Shown: positions 13,369 through 24,700 of the stretch, one piece after another
Numbering within the stretch: position 1 is the stretch's first letter
Layout: each line of letters opens with the position of its first letter
Assembly (NCBI GenBank): GCA_020881915.1
Contig: JAJFPB010000009.1
Location: 1,426,001 to 1,490,000, forward strand
Direction of reading: 5' to 3'
DNA length: 64,000 bases
Origin: Paramyrothecium sp. XJ0827
Lineage: Eukaryota; Ascomycota; Sordariomycetes; Hypocreales; Stachybotryaceae
Program-made: the position numbers and the translations under genes
The notes under the pieces: model-generated
Databases searched by the model: none
Told to the model about the DNA's origin: nothing
The model's input: only the letters and a program-made list of their open reading frames with translations

Positions 13369-14749
13369 GCATGTAGTGCTCCCGCCAGGGCTGGATCCCA
13401 GGGCGGTTGAAATAGGGCTGGGTTTTGGTCAGGAATGGCGTTGGCGATTTAGCGCTCGAGGTAAACCAGGACCTTGGGGCATCGTCGGAATTTGTTTGCA
13501 ATTGCATCGAAAGGCATATTCCCCCTCAGCGTTCAATGATATCTGGCATGAAGTTGGTGCGGAACATGTGTGCATCTTTCATTTCTTCAATGATTTCAAG
13601 AGAAAAACTTCACTTTCCAGGCAGACGAGGAGAAAGGGGGGAAGAGGAGGAGCTACCGGGCTGACGAAGACGCATCTACAGTCCGCCATACTTTATCATG
13701 ATTCCCCAGGCGCATTGGAGTAGGAGGAGGAGGACGAAGAAGAAGACTCAATGATCAACGTATCGATGTGACGGCCTTGTGTCTTCCCAACGTATAAGAT
13801 GCTCAGTTTGCGGGCGGGCTAGAGTGAGCTGTGTTGAAACGAGGATACCGACTTAGAAGGAATAAAACGAAAGTTCGCATAGGGTGGAACTCAAGCAAAA
13901 GGAAGAAGCAATCAGTACACGGATCGGTTGCGTATAGATACCTTAGGGAGCTTGTTACTAAATGAAAAGATCAACCGTCATTCACGTTAGGTAATTTACG
14001 CTTCAGGGCGAGTTTATGCATTTGGCTAACACGAGGAAGCATACTGGAACGGCGTTGTCAAGGGCGTATCAAGATCACAAAGATGTGCAATTTATACCCT
14101 CATGTCCAGCCAATAACGACACCAAAATGCATCTATGTACATTGGAGACCCCATGGCTTCTTCTCAACCATCTCTGAGTTTGCCTGGCGCGGGAGTTTTG
14201 CGAACCACGTCCCCCACAAAAGCCGTTACCTTCGTTGCTGCCATAAGCCCCCCCAAGGTCCGAGGAGAGGGCGTCGCCAACCTAGGTCGAGACATCGTCA
14301 TCGAATGGTGCGGACTGGCTCACGTCAGCACGGCCGCGGGCGACTACGTACTTGTCGGGCCAGATGGGCTCGGTGGACCCGCGTTTATCGGCGAGGACTA
14401 CGTGCACGAGCCTGACGGTGGACGGGCAGACGGACGGCCAGGCGCTGTGGACGATGGTGCGCAGGCGGATGGTGCCGACGGTACCTGGGGGCCCGGTGGT
14501 GGTGGCGGCCGAGGGACAGGCGGGAGGCAGGCCGGCGGGAGGCTGGTCATCTGGGCACACGAAGCACGTGTGGCAAGAGACGTTGCGATCCAAGCTAGAA
14601 TCGTCGGCTGGAAGTACTGCACTGTGTTGAACGAACGATTTAGAACGACAAGTTTAGCGAAATGTGAACCGGTGTAACGAGAAGGGAAGGGGAGTGGAGG
14701 TGGAGGTTGCTAACAGCTTCACACATAGGCCGCAGGCGAGGCTTGACTC
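13369..14749. other. Intergenic region downstream of histidine kinase
   Basis: Presumed 3' untranslated sequence of the kinase to about 14100. GC-rich open frames overlap on both strands from 14135 to 14677 (plus strand, ATG 14153) and 14282 to 14593 (minus strand). Neither shows a domain, and the overlap suggests at most one is real. Confidence 0.4.
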
Positions 14750-15031
14750 CTAGTCATCCCGTCCATGCAAGCAAGCGGCGTCGTACGAGAGTGCAGGGCG
14801 GGCATGGGCCTGTGGCCAGGCAATCTGCTCGCTCGGGGTGGGCAAGAGGGCGGCGGCCCTGAGCTCCAGGGGCTTGGCCATGACGGTCAGGGGCGCGGTG
14901 CGGGCCTCGATCGCGTGGAATGGGTCGAAGGTGAAGACGAAGGCGCCAGCGGTGCGTAAGCTGAGAAGGAAGAGGAGCCCGGTTAGCAAGGCTGCTGCGG
15001 AGGTGATATGGCGAGTACGTGTGCGGGCCAT
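14750..15031 (-). CDS. Possible small signal-anchored or secreted protein, 93 residues
   Basis: I do not recognise this protein. From ATG 15031 the frame encodes a basic N-terminus (MARTRTRH), a hydrophobic core (AAALLTGLLFLLSL) and a 60-residue Ala/Pro-rich remainder without cysteines. This fits a signal peptide or signal anchor. A long CT-rich stretch typical of fungal leaders lies just upstream (15060-15400 read on the minus strand), which favours a real gene. The frame extends further upstream to 15487 only through that low-complexity leader, so I prefer 15031. It may be a false positive. Confidence 0.4.
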   Translation of the reverse strand: MARTRTRHITSAAALLTGLLFLLSLRTAGAFVFTFDPFHAIEARTAPLTVMAKPLELRAAALLPTPSEQIAWPQAHARPALSYDAACLHGRDD

Positions 15032-15309
15032 GGTTGGACGAAGTGGTCTTTCACGTGGTGAGAGTGTGCCTTCGGAACAGTACTGAGTAAACCTGGGCCC
15101 GTGGAGGGATTGACTTCTTGCGCCAGAGATACTACTGAGTGTCGGGGGGATGGGAGACGCGAAGCAGGGCGATTCGAGACTTGATGTCGAGGAGAGAGGG
15201 CAGAAAGTGAGAATCTGGAGAGGAGAGAGGGGAACAAGCGAGTGTTGTAGGTGGAAGAAATGCAAAGAGAAAAAGTCGTAGCTTGGATTCCGAGTGTTGT
15301 AGAGAGAAT

Positions 15310-15380
15310 GAAGAATAGAGGTGAAGAAGAGAAAGAAGAAGAAGAAGAAAAGAAAGAGAAGAGAGGAGGAGAGGAGGCAG
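15310..15380. repeat. Purine-rich (GAA/GAG)n tract
   Basis: Imperfect GAA/GAG run on the plus strand, read as CTT/CTC on the minus strand. It lies in the probable leader of the small minus-strand gene and produces spurious Leu/Phe/Ser-rich frames. Confidence 0.7.
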
Positions 15381-15390
15381 GGAAGTGGTG

Positions 15391-16611
15391 AGGAGCAGGA
15401 GGAGGTTGTCGCAGCAGCTGCGCGGCCACGTGACGGCCTGCCAGAACGGGCAACAATAAGGCGAGGCACAGAGAGGCGGACAGACACAATGACACGGACG
15501 GGGCGAGGGCCAGGCAGGAGAGGCTCTGTGAGAGCCCGGAAAACAGCGCGTGCTGTGTAGCATCAGAGCCATGCATGTACCCCATTGCTGAGGAGTACCT
15601 CGGCCACGGTAATTGCCCGTCTGCCTGCCAGCTGGCGGATGAGGAGATGTGACGTTGCCGAGGTAGCAAAGAGGAGGATGGGGAGGAGAAGGAGGAGAGC
15701 ATGATATGCAGTGCAACGGACTTTGCAAGATATGGATAGTAGAATTGCGAATGATTTGTGTTGAAACGAAGTGCAATGCCCAGGGGTAAAGATTGACTGT
15801 GTAGGACCGCGCTGTTTGTCAGAAGCCGCCCCTTCATATCGGCGTGGAACCTCGGCCACGTGTGTAGCACGGCATGGTTGGTCAGGAAAAGAGACGACGA
15901 GACGGGTATGCGAAAAACCATTGGAAGAGAGTCTTGGGCCATATCGGGGATCAGTGAGTAGACCCGCGTTTGCAACGAATGACAAAGAACGGCAAGTTTG
16001 TGCTTGCACGATGCCATGTTAGTCTCAGTGGGAACAGCGAAGCATTGCCACCACACCGGGCGACTGAAGCGAAATGTGGCCGATCGAAGTAGCATTGATA
16101 TTACTCCTGTCGACTGTTCAAGTTTCACGAGCATGGGGACACGATAATAGCATGTAAATGGATACGGATGCAGAGTGTTGGTGGCCAGCATCTTAACCCT
16201 AAGCTGATCCAATCTGAACCCGCTAATGGTCATTGCTCCCTTACATCTACGCAATCCAAGCCCCAAAACACCTTACGACCCCAAGCCCAACAACACTGTC
16301 ATAAACGCCCCTTGCAAACAGCCCAAGCTAAACCTTGAGTCGCGGGCCGTTGTGTGTGGACCAAGAAACGCAGTTCCTAATCGGGAAGATGCCTCGGCCC
16401 TCGCGTCGATCCTTGTCGCTTCCCCGCAGCGCAGCGCCTCTCACCCTCGCCCTCGCGCTTCTCACCGCACACCGGGGCCCAGCTTCAAGTATAAGTAAAA
16501 GTCTACGAGCGGACCGTGTAGCTTACTTGGTCACCAAACAAAAACCGCAATCGATACCGTCGTTGGAGGTATTCTCACCACTGCACCGCACCGCATCTAC
16601 ACGTCCCAGCC
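15391..16611. other. Intergenic region before acyl-CoA dehydrogenase
   Basis: Divergent spacer. A TATA-like stretch (tataagtaaaag near 16489) lies about 120 bases before the acyl-CoA dehydrogenase start. Open frames here are simple-sequence artefacts or lack domains. Confidence 0.4.
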
Positions 16612-18180
16612 ATGGCCTCGTCCCAGGTGCCCTTCGCCGAGCCCCCCTGGGTCAGCGGCACGCCGTCGCCCTACTACAACGACTCCCACCGCCGGGTCCA
16701 GCGGGCCTGCCGCGACTTCATCGCCGAGCATCTCCACAAGCACGCCCTCGAGTGGGAGACGGCCGAGGACGTCCCCCCGCACGTCTTCGGCCAGTTTGCC
16801 GGCGCCGGCTTCCTGCTCCCTGCCCTGCCGGCGCCGCTGCCCGTCCAATGGCTCCGCCGCCTCGGCGTCACCCACATGCCCGGGAAAGTCCCCGTCGAGG
16901 AGTGGGACTATCTGCATAGCATGATTTACGCCGACGAGGTGCGTTGAACATCCGTATCAATCCTGTCGCACGTGTGTGTGCAGTGGCTAAAGAACGAACG
17001 TCATAGATGAGCGCTTCGGGCCTCGCTGGGCCTCCTGCCTCGCTCACCACCGGCATCGCTTTTGGCGTCCCGCCTATCCTGAGGTACGGCAGCAAGGAGC
17101 TCCAGGAGCGCTTCATCCCAGACCTGCTTCTCGGCCGCAAGCGCACTTGCATCGCCATCACGGAGCCAGAGTAAGTCGTCGTCCAACACGGTCCTTGCTC
17201 CATCTTACCACTTACACCCACCCCGCAGTGCCGGCTCAGATGTGGCCAACATCACGACGACCGCCAAGCTCAGCAGCTGCGGCAAGTTCTACATCGTCAA
17301 CGGCACCAAGAAGTGGATCACGAACGGCGTTTGGGCCGACGTGGCCACCGTCGCCGTCCGCACTGGCGCCGAGGGATCCGGCCCTCTGGGCATCTCCATG
17401 CTGGTCATCCCCTTCAAGGGCAACCCCGGCGTGTCGACGCGGCGGCTCAAGGTCGCGGGGCAAATCTCGGCGGGCACTTCCTTCATCGAGTTTGACGACG
17501 TCAAGGTCCCGCGCGAGAACCTGATCGGCCGCGAGGGCGAGGGCATGAAGTACATCATGAATAACTTCAACCACGAGCGCATCTTCATCGCCATTGGCGT
17601 CACGCGGCAGGCTAGGGTCGCGTTGAGCGCCGCATTCGAGTACTGCCTCAAGCGGGAGGCGTTTGGCAAGGTACGTCCAGGCACTGACTGCGCCGGCTAA
17701 TCGCAGCCTTAGTCCGGCAATGCTAACAACCTGATAGCCCTTGATGGACCAGCCCGTTGTCCGCCACCGTCTCGCCAAGGCCGGCGCCCTGCTCGAGTCG
17801 CAGTCAGCGTGGGTCGAGTCTTTCGTCTACCAGCTCAGCAAAATGTCCAAGGACGCCGCCGACAAAGAGCTGGGTGGCCTCACGGCTCTTTGCAAAGCCA
17901 ACGCCGGTATAGTGCTCGACGAATGCTCCCGGTGCGCCGTGCTGCTCTTCGGCGGCAACGGATACACCCGTACCGGACAAGGCGAGCTGGTCGAGAGTGA
18001 GTACGGCCATTCAGTCGTTCAATATTGATTGCTAACAGCGCGGCAGAAATCTATCGCGACGTGCCCGGTGCCAGAATCCCCGGTGGCAGCGAGGATGTCA
18101 TGCTTGATCTGGCCGTGCGCCAGCTGGTCAGGCTTTACAAGGATAAGAGCAAAGAGGCCAAGTCCGGAGCCCGGCTTTAA
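16612..18180 (+). CDS. Acyl-CoA dehydrogenase
   Basis: Five exons, 441 residues; introns 16939-17006, 17171-17228, 17671-17737 and 17997-18046 all close in phase. FAD-dependent alpha,beta-dehydrogenation of an acyl-CoA, the first step of beta-oxidation or branched-chain catabolism. The three family domains are present: an N-terminal helical domain; a beta domain with AITEPDAGSD and WITNG; and a C-terminal helical domain with AFGKPL and LFGGNGYTR. The usual C-terminal catalytic Glu position (YEGT in many members) reads IPGGSED here, while Glu280 in NHERIFIA sits where long-chain and isovaleryl enzymes carry their base. I therefore expect the latter active-site geometry. There is no cytochrome b5 domain, no evident mitochondrial presequence, and the end (ARL) is a weak PTS1-like tripeptide, so the compartment is uncertain. 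Confidence 0.95.
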
Positions 18181-18379
18181 TGCACAATACCCGATTGGTG
18201 ACCTAGCAGATCGGACAGGCGTAGCGTGTGTATTGATACAGTAGAAGACAATTTAAGCAGAGGAAGACATAGACGAGATCCCTCTTTTTACCAACTCATC
18301 ATTCTTTCGTTGCTGGTTGACCTTGTAAGTACCTCGATCAAGAGATCGCCTTGAGCGTATCATAATGCTTTCCTCCTTC

Positions 18380-18903
18380 CGATAGAGCTCCCCAAGTCGT
18401 CTCTGAGCTTCAGCAACCGCTGGCAGCACCGTCATCGTCATGTCGCCCAGCGATAAGAAACTCGACTTCGTAAAGAGTGATTGCGGCGCTGATTTCGCCA
18501 TAAACAACAAGACACACCCAAAATGAGCCGCGGAGGCGATGCGGCTCACCGACGGCCATGGCGCAGACCACGTCATAGAGAACGGCGGAGTCGGAACCTT
18601 TGAGAAGAGCCAGACGCGGCCGGATGTGGAGGCGCTGTATCCGCTATTGGCTTCCTAGGGACTCTCCAATCGGAAAAAAGGCCCAACGTGGCCATGCTAG
18701 TCTTGATAAAAGGTGCGATTCTAAGAGGTGTTCTGGCCGGTTCGAAAGAGCAGATCGAAGACGCTGTACGGTTCATGGGCACTCGCGGCCTGCGAAAGCG
18801 TGATCACCCAAGCTTTGGCTTCGATCATGACAATGTGACCCAAGCTATCGAGTTTGTCGAGTCAAGGGGGCAGATATGCAAAGTCCGCATCAGCATTGAC
18901 TAG
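18380..18903 (+). pseudogene. Remnant of zinc-type alcohol dehydrogenase (MDR family), C-terminal part
   Basis: Conceptual translation gives the C-terminal half of a fungal zinc-type alcohol dehydrogenase/quinone reductase, spread over frames. From about 18420 one reads TVIVMSPSDKKLDFVK, GADFAINNKTHPK, then an in-frame TGA where the family has Trp, then AAEAMRLTDGHGADHVIENGG and VGTFEKS. A frame change near 18620-18635 is needed to continue with GGAVSAIGFLG and the long intact end LIKGAILRGVLAGSKEQ to ISID-stop at 18903. The N-terminal catalytic half with the zinc ligands is absent; the preceding 200 bases do not encode it. The remnant follows the acyl-CoA dehydrogenase stop by about 200 bases. 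Minus-strand open frames over the same bases are shadows. Confidence 0.85.
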
Positions 18904-19038
18904 GCATCATGGGAATTTTGGGAAAGCATTCACCAGAGCATACTAACGGTGAAGAAGTTTGTATAAGTGAGGTTTTATTGGGTTTGTGAAGCATAGCCAG
19001 AAGTTCAAGGTGAAATAAGACTCGAGTTTATACAGAGC

Positions 19039-19794
19039 TCAGGTGAATGTGCCCTTGAGGAATCTCAATACGCCCTGTGTCCGTGAGGTGCGAACTGGTG
19101 GTATTTCCTTGCTAGGTCGATTTGCCAGCACCCATTCCACTTCGGCGGCGACAACCTCTGGCCGATCTGATATCACATTGTGGCCAACATCAGGTACATG
19201 GACGTAGTGATTGTTTGTCGACAGACCCAGCTGCTTCTTCTTCAGCTTCTCATCTTCCTTGTCCGTTGCTTCCAGTAACTGAAACCCCGGGTCGTCTTGA
19301 ATAGTGCGGCCCTGCAGCCGTGCTCGCTCCTCAAGCTGGGCATACTTGCCAATCATGACGTTTCCACGGATAACGCTCAGTGGCTTGTTGCCGAGGATTC
19401 TGTCACGGTATTGCTTTTCCTCCATTTTCGCGTCCAGGGCCGTCTCTTGGCCTGTCTCGACGAGGACCATGCCAGCCACATCGTCGACGTGTTTCTGGAG
19501 GAATTCTCGCGCGAAAGTCCCGCCGTAGGAGTGAGCGATGAGGACGTAAGGCGGAGCCAGCTTGTCCGATGCGAGGTAATCAGCCATTTCTTTTACGGCC
19601 ACCTTTGGTTTCGGATTGTGTGGGCCACGGTTGTAAAGCACTAAGCGATAGTTTTGGCTCAGCATGGCGGCCAGATCCTGCCATGATGCGCACGAGTCAC
19701 CGGAGCCGTGGAAACAAATGAGCAGAGGCGCTGAAGGCTCATCGCGTTGACCAAGAACACGCGTACCGTACTGGTCTAGACTGGGCACATCCAT
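19039..19794 (-). CDS. Alpha/beta hydrolase, 251 residues
   Basis: Single-exon gene starting at ATG 19794 (MDVPSLDQYG); the two codons upstream begin with GTG and are not used. The fold is recognisable from the oxyanion HGSG after strand beta3, the nucleophile elbow AHSYGG (Ser89) and the late His in PDVGHNV. The family hydrolyses esters, lactones, epoxides or C-C bonds; the substrate cannot be told. There is no signal peptide, so it is probably cytosolic. It is compact, with a small lid between about residues 120 and 190. It is convergent with the decayed alcohol dehydrogenase and divergent from the next gene. Confidence 0.85.
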   Translation of the reverse strand: MDVPSLDQYGTRVLGQRDEPSAPLLICFHGSGDSCASWQDLAAMLSQNYRLVLYNRGPHNPKPKVAVKEMADYLASDKLAPPYVLIAHSYGGTFAREFLQKHVDDVAGMVLVETGQETALDAKMEEKQYRDRILGNKPLSVIRGNVMIGKYAQLEERARLQGRTIQDDPGFQLLEATDKEDEKLKKKQLGLSTNNHYVHVPDVGHNVISDRPEVVAAEVEWVLANRPSKEIPPVRTSRTQGVLRFLKGTFT

Positions 19795-20405
19795 GGCCAC
19801 CTTTGAGGCCCATTAAAGCACGAGCCGCCTCCAGCCCAGCAGTGCTCAAGATAAGTGGTTCGCTACGGAAATCAGTATGCAAGGCACAGATGGTGTCGTG
19901 CGCACAGGACAAAAGACAAAAGTGTTTACTGGTTGTTGCCTGACGGGCCCGCTTGGAAAAAATATCCCAGTTTTATTATAGAGGTAAACAAGTGCTGACA
20001 CATTTCGCGCCAGTGACAAGGAACACGACATTTTCTGGAGTTGGAAATCCCGACACCATCAAACCACGCGGATGCAGCAACTTCCCCTTCGAAATGACAT
20101 CGAAAGCAGGCTTATCAAATGTCTCTAGATACAGCTCGAAGCAATGGAATGATTACGAAAAGACAGGTTTGATGGGATGATGACATGCTTGAAACGAAAG
20201 TCTAAGCTGCCTTTCAGAAGACCCTTCTTTCATGCAATGTGCCGGTGCACTTGATGGACCTTGCAGAACGCACAGTCTTCCGACCGAGCCAACTTCCACT
20301 TTTAGGCCAAGCTGAAGCCTGCATGAAAGAAGCGAAGAGGTTGCCCCTTTGGCAGAGCCTCTTTGAGTTACAATCATTTGTGCCTCTCCATCCTAGACAT
20401 TCAGC
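19795..20405. other. Intergenic, divergent promoter region
   Basis: Spacer between the minus-strand hydrolase and the plus-strand APH-like gene. No domain-bearing frame or repeat is seen. Confidence 0.45.
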
Positions 20406-21332
20406 ATGGCGAGCGTTGGAGAAGAGAATGAAGAAGTAGACCCAGGAAGGGTATCCAAGTCGAAGCAGTGTGAGCAGCAGGACCAACTAGAGAGCCCTGG
20501 GTCACTTTCCATCGGCAAAACTGAGTATGGCCATGCCATCTCCGGCGGCAAAACGCTGAATGAATCCTTGAGAACCCGTGTGCTGGAGCATGCCACCACC
20601 AGAGGGGAAAGGATCGTGATCAAGGTCAGCACACTGAGCGACTTCCAGCACTCTGAGGCAGAAATGATGCAGTATGCCGCAGCGCATGGCGTTCTCGCGC
20701 CCAGGGTTAAGGGGGTCTATAATGTTGCGACTACGGATCCAATAGCAACGGTCATGGTCAGCGAGTTGATACCCGGAAAACCTCTTGTTGACGTCTGGGA
20801 AGACCTCGCCGCTTTTGAGCAGGCCTCTATCAAGGAACAGCTGCGTCGGCAAGTTGAGCTCATGCGCCGTTGCACCCAGTCGTTCGTTGGCCGAGTAGGC
20901 CACAAGCCTACCCGAAATGCTTGGGACTCAACATCCGCATCGTACTGTGGCCCGTTCGATGACGAGCAGATGTTCAATCAATGGTGTTTGCAACGACTCC
21001 GTGTCAAACACTCCACACGTTGGGAATCGCTTCGGAATTTGGAAGGACAGCAGCCGCGGCGAACACCCACAGGCCGATTCTGTCTCACCCACGGCAATCT
21101 TTCTCCTCAGAACATCATCGTCCAAGGATACACGGTCATGGGCATAGTAGGCTGGGGGCACAGCGGCTTCTTCCCTGAACATGTTGAATATGCCCTGGCC
21201 GTGGGCTTGAACTCTGGCTTCGAAGAGTGGTGGGTCCTGGTGCTGAAGGAGGTTCTACAGCCATGCCAGGCCGAGCTGGTCGAGTTCACTCACCTGATGG
21301 AACACTCACATCAAGTATCTGCGCATCTGTGA
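20406..21332 (+). CDS. Aminoglycoside-phosphotransferase-fold protein, probable pseudokinase
   Basis: Single-exon, 308 residues, of the large fungal APH/choline-kinase-like family. A Lys in VIKVS (Lys73) marks the N-lobe and the Brenner-type loop is recognisable as LTHGNLSPQNIIV. The catalytic Asp of HGD is Asn231, and the metal-binding Asp of the IVDW motif is Gly249 (GIVGWGHSGFFPEH). Both residues are normally needed for phosphotransfer, so the protein is predicted inactive as a kinase though the fold and C-lobe (PEHVEYA) are kept. The first 30 residues are charged and likely disordered. The frame has no stop, so this is a conserved pseudokinase or a recently disabled copy. Family members near secondary-metabolism or accessory loci rarely have known substrates. 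Confidence 0.85.
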   Translation: MASVGEENEEVDPGRVSKSKQCEQQDQLESPGSLSIGKTEYGHAISGGKTLNESLRTRVLEHATTRGERIVIKVSTLSDFQHSEAEMMQYAAAHGVLAPRVKGVYNVATTDPIATVMVSELIPGKPLVDVWEDLAAFEQASIKEQLRRQVELMRRCTQSFVGRVGHKPTRNAWDSTSASYCGPFDDEQMFNQWCLQRLRVKHSTRWESLRNLEGQQPRRTPTGRFCLTHGNLSPQNIIVQGYTVMGIVGWGHSGFFPEHVEYALAVGLNSGFEEWWVLVLKEVLQPCQAELVEFTHLMEHSHQVSAHL

Positions 21333-21746
21333 CAATTAGGGGACACCAAGCGAGGAAGGTAGAGCAAATCGTGGCGATCAACTCCATTCATAAACTCGGT
21401 CAGACCCGTCGATTTGCACAAATTCTCTATATTGTAGGAAGTGGGTTGTAAGGAAACAGAGTCAAGCACCTATTCGAAGACATTGCTTGTTCCGCTCTCC
21501 AGGGCATAGAATACAGTGCTGCGTCGTAGCTTACCTCTCGGCTTATGCACCAATGTGATGAGCTCGGGCACGTGAATTGGCATGCAAGCCCCTCTTTCCA
21601 ACGGGGTTTCTGACCACCTTCAGCCGCCAGAAATTTCCACTCATTGCATGATACAACCGCGCGGTAGCATCATTTTGTGAAATTTGCTCCTGGGCTGGTT
21701 GACTCAATCTTGTCTGGGCACCTGGACAGTTGCATTTGGAAATGAG
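21333..21746. other. Intergenic region upstream of receptor 1
   Basis: Spacer and presumed promoter of the hydrolase-NACHT-WD40 gene. The coding frame of that gene is open back to about 21684 but only through a non-ATG codon. Confidence 0.4.
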
Positions 21747-24700
21747 ATGCGTTCTCAGTTTCTGACCTGGCGGGCGCGTGGTTTGCCACTCAATGTTGAT
21801 GAACAGCAGGTGGAGGATCTTTTCAGCCAGCATCCTGATCTCCAATGCACTACTGAATCTTCTTGTGGATGTCGAGATGCGCCTGACGGAAACGGCATAG
21901 CGATTCATACTCTTGCCTTGGATATACGCCTCAATACGCAGGTAGCAACCCTTCGCTTTCGCTGTGTACCCAACCGCCTACTGCAAATCAGGGAAAATGA
22001 ACAGCTGACCATTGATTTTGAGGTTCCTGATGTTGAGCCACACGTTGCGGCTACTGGAAGGAAGAAAAGGCGAGCAAACAGGATAGCCAGGGTAACAATT
22101 GACTCCCACTTTGCTGGCATTACGGTTCTATACTCTCCCGACGATGTTCACATGGTGGATATCCTCGCCGTCTCTGGCCTCGGCAGTCATGCTTTCGGAT
22201 CTTTCATGCACAAAGACGATGGTACCATGTGGTTGAGCGACAAGCTGCCAGACGACCTGCCCAGAGCGCGGGTGATACTTTACGGTTACAACACCAAACT
22301 CACAGAGAGCACAAGCTTTGCACAACTAGACGACCACATAGGGTCGTTTCAGACAGCTCTAAGTTCTTTGATGATGTCCCAAGCGAGCAAAAAGCTGATT
22401 TTGATCGGGCATAGCCTCGGCGGGCTACTGATCAAAGGGGCAATGATTCGAATACACGCGTCCGAAAGCCGATCAGTTCTTGCTGAGGTTCTGGGGCTGT
22501 TGCTGTTCGGTGTGCCGAACGATGGCATGAGAATCGAGTCACTCATTCCGATGGTTTCGGATCAGCCCAACAGACAACTCGTCGATTCACTGAACAATGT
22601 CAACTCTCACATCTTGAGAAGCCAGAACCGAGAGTTCCGGGGTATACAAGCTGAAGCCATGCCCGAAGTTTATTGCTTTTATGAGACAAGAAAGTCTCCA
22701 ACAGCGGCCCTGGTAAATAACTCTGCTGAGTTGTTGATTTCGAAAACTGACTTTGAGTAAGGTTGGAAACGACTATAAGATGGTTGGACCACTGGAGTGC
22801 CTTGTGAGCCAGACGTCAGCGACTAGCTGCCTGCCTCCTACTGTCTCCCTGGACCACGCTGTCGCGATTGACATGTCCCACTCAGATCTTGTCAAGTTTG
22901 CATATCACGACTCCGAGTACGATAAGGTTGTTCATATACTAGAGCAACTGGTTAGCAAAGCTTTTTCAAGCCTCAAAGCAATCTCTACTTTATCATTGAC
23001 CGAGGCCGGGAGACAAAGCACACAATCAGGAGGTATTCGACCAGGAGCTCGACAAACCCTCACCACTCCTCATGTTCGTAATGATGGGACCGCTCTGAAA
23101 CAACCACGGCTGGCAAAAGTTGAACTGACTGCGCACGGAGGGTCCTGCGATGAAGGTGAACTGAATAGCTGCTTGCAGGATCTGCAGTGGGATGACCCCG
23201 ATCTTGACAGGTCGCGTATTGAGAACACAAAAGGCGGCCTCTTCAAGGACGCCATGCAATGGATTCTCGAAGACACAGATTTCCAGCATTGGCGACATGA
23301 TAGTTTCAGCAAAGTGCTCTGGATCAAAGGTGGCCCGGGAAAGGGCAAGACGATGCTTTCAATTGGCGTCACAAAAATGTTAGAAGAGCACACGTCGACC
23401 AGCCAGGGTCTGTCTGCAACCCCAAACTCATTCTTCTTTTGCCAAAACTCCGATCAGAGACTCAACAGCGCTAGTGCCGTCCTCAAGGGATTGATGTACC
23501 GGTTGTTGGTCGAGCGAAACGAACTGTATCAGTACCTAAAAGAGGACTATGACCGGGGTGGAAAACAACTATTCGAGGGTGACCGTGCCTTCCACGCCTT
23601 GTCAAGGATATTCAAGAAGATGGTATGCCACGGAGCGTTCGAACATGTGGTTCTAATCGTGGATGGGCTCGACGAGTGTGAGAAAGGCCTCCCAGACTTG
23701 CTCTACTTGATCAATGAAACCATTGCAAGTAAGAACTGTCGCCTGAAATGGCTCGTGACAAGCCGCAATCGAGACGATATTGAACAGAAACTCGCTTTGG
23801 TCGATGCTAAATGTCGAATTAGTCTTGAGTTGAATGCTTTCCACGTTGATCAGGCAATTTATGATTACATCAAACATAAGGTCGCAACGATACACCCACT
23901 AAGAGATGAACCGGGTTTGAGCGAACGAATCATATCAAAACTACTTCAGAAGTCAAGTGGCACATTTCTATGGGTTGCTCTGGTTCTTGGGCAGATCCGG
24001 GGGATCTTGAATAGCGAGATTCTGGCTTTCATTGATCGGACACCGCCTGGGCTTACATCTCTTTACCATGGCATGATGCAGCAGATCGAAGAAACATACC
24101 GCGACCAATGTCAGAACGTGCTGGCAATTACAACCTGTGCGTATCGTCCACTCAGCCTCCGGGAGCTGCGGGTGTTGACAAGCATGGAACAATTATCGTT
24201 GGGCGACTTGGAGCGTGTAGTCAATAAGTGTGGATCATTTCTGACGGTGGTAGGGGGAAGAGTCTACCTGGCACATTCTTCGGTCAAAGATTATCTCACA
24301 AAAGATTCTGCCAATGCTATATTCAGTTCTCTTGACTTATCAAGAGTTCACGAGTCAATTATTGTGCGATCATTCAAGGCCATGTCTCAGGTTTTGCATC
24401 GGAACGTGCTCAATTTGGAAGTTGACGCTTGGCCGGCGTTGAGAACGCCAATGTCCGACGCACTGATAGGAGTGAGATACTCTTGCATCTACTGGACAGA
24501 ACATGCATCCAATATGCCGAAATTCTCGTTGGAGATCCAGAAGCATATTGAGATGTTTCTTCGCGAGTATTTTCTGTACTGGCTAGAGGCCATGTACATA
24601 ATATCCATTAACACTGTGTATGATTGGAAGCTCAGTTGGAGAAATTTGAAGCTGACTATGGTGGTCAGTATCTCATTTCTGATGTGATTTCATTAGCGAG

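Noticed and set aside
14135..14677. 180-codon plus-strand frame and an overlapping 103-codon minus-strand frame
   Set aside because: The two overlap in GC-rich sequence; neither has a recognisable domain, and the plus-strand one becomes Gly/Asp/Ala-rich low complexity.
14983..16266. 427-codon minus-strand frame rich in Ser, Leu and Phe
   Set aside because: It runs through a CT-rich tract with simple repeats and stops being plausible outside it; most likely leader or promoter sequence.
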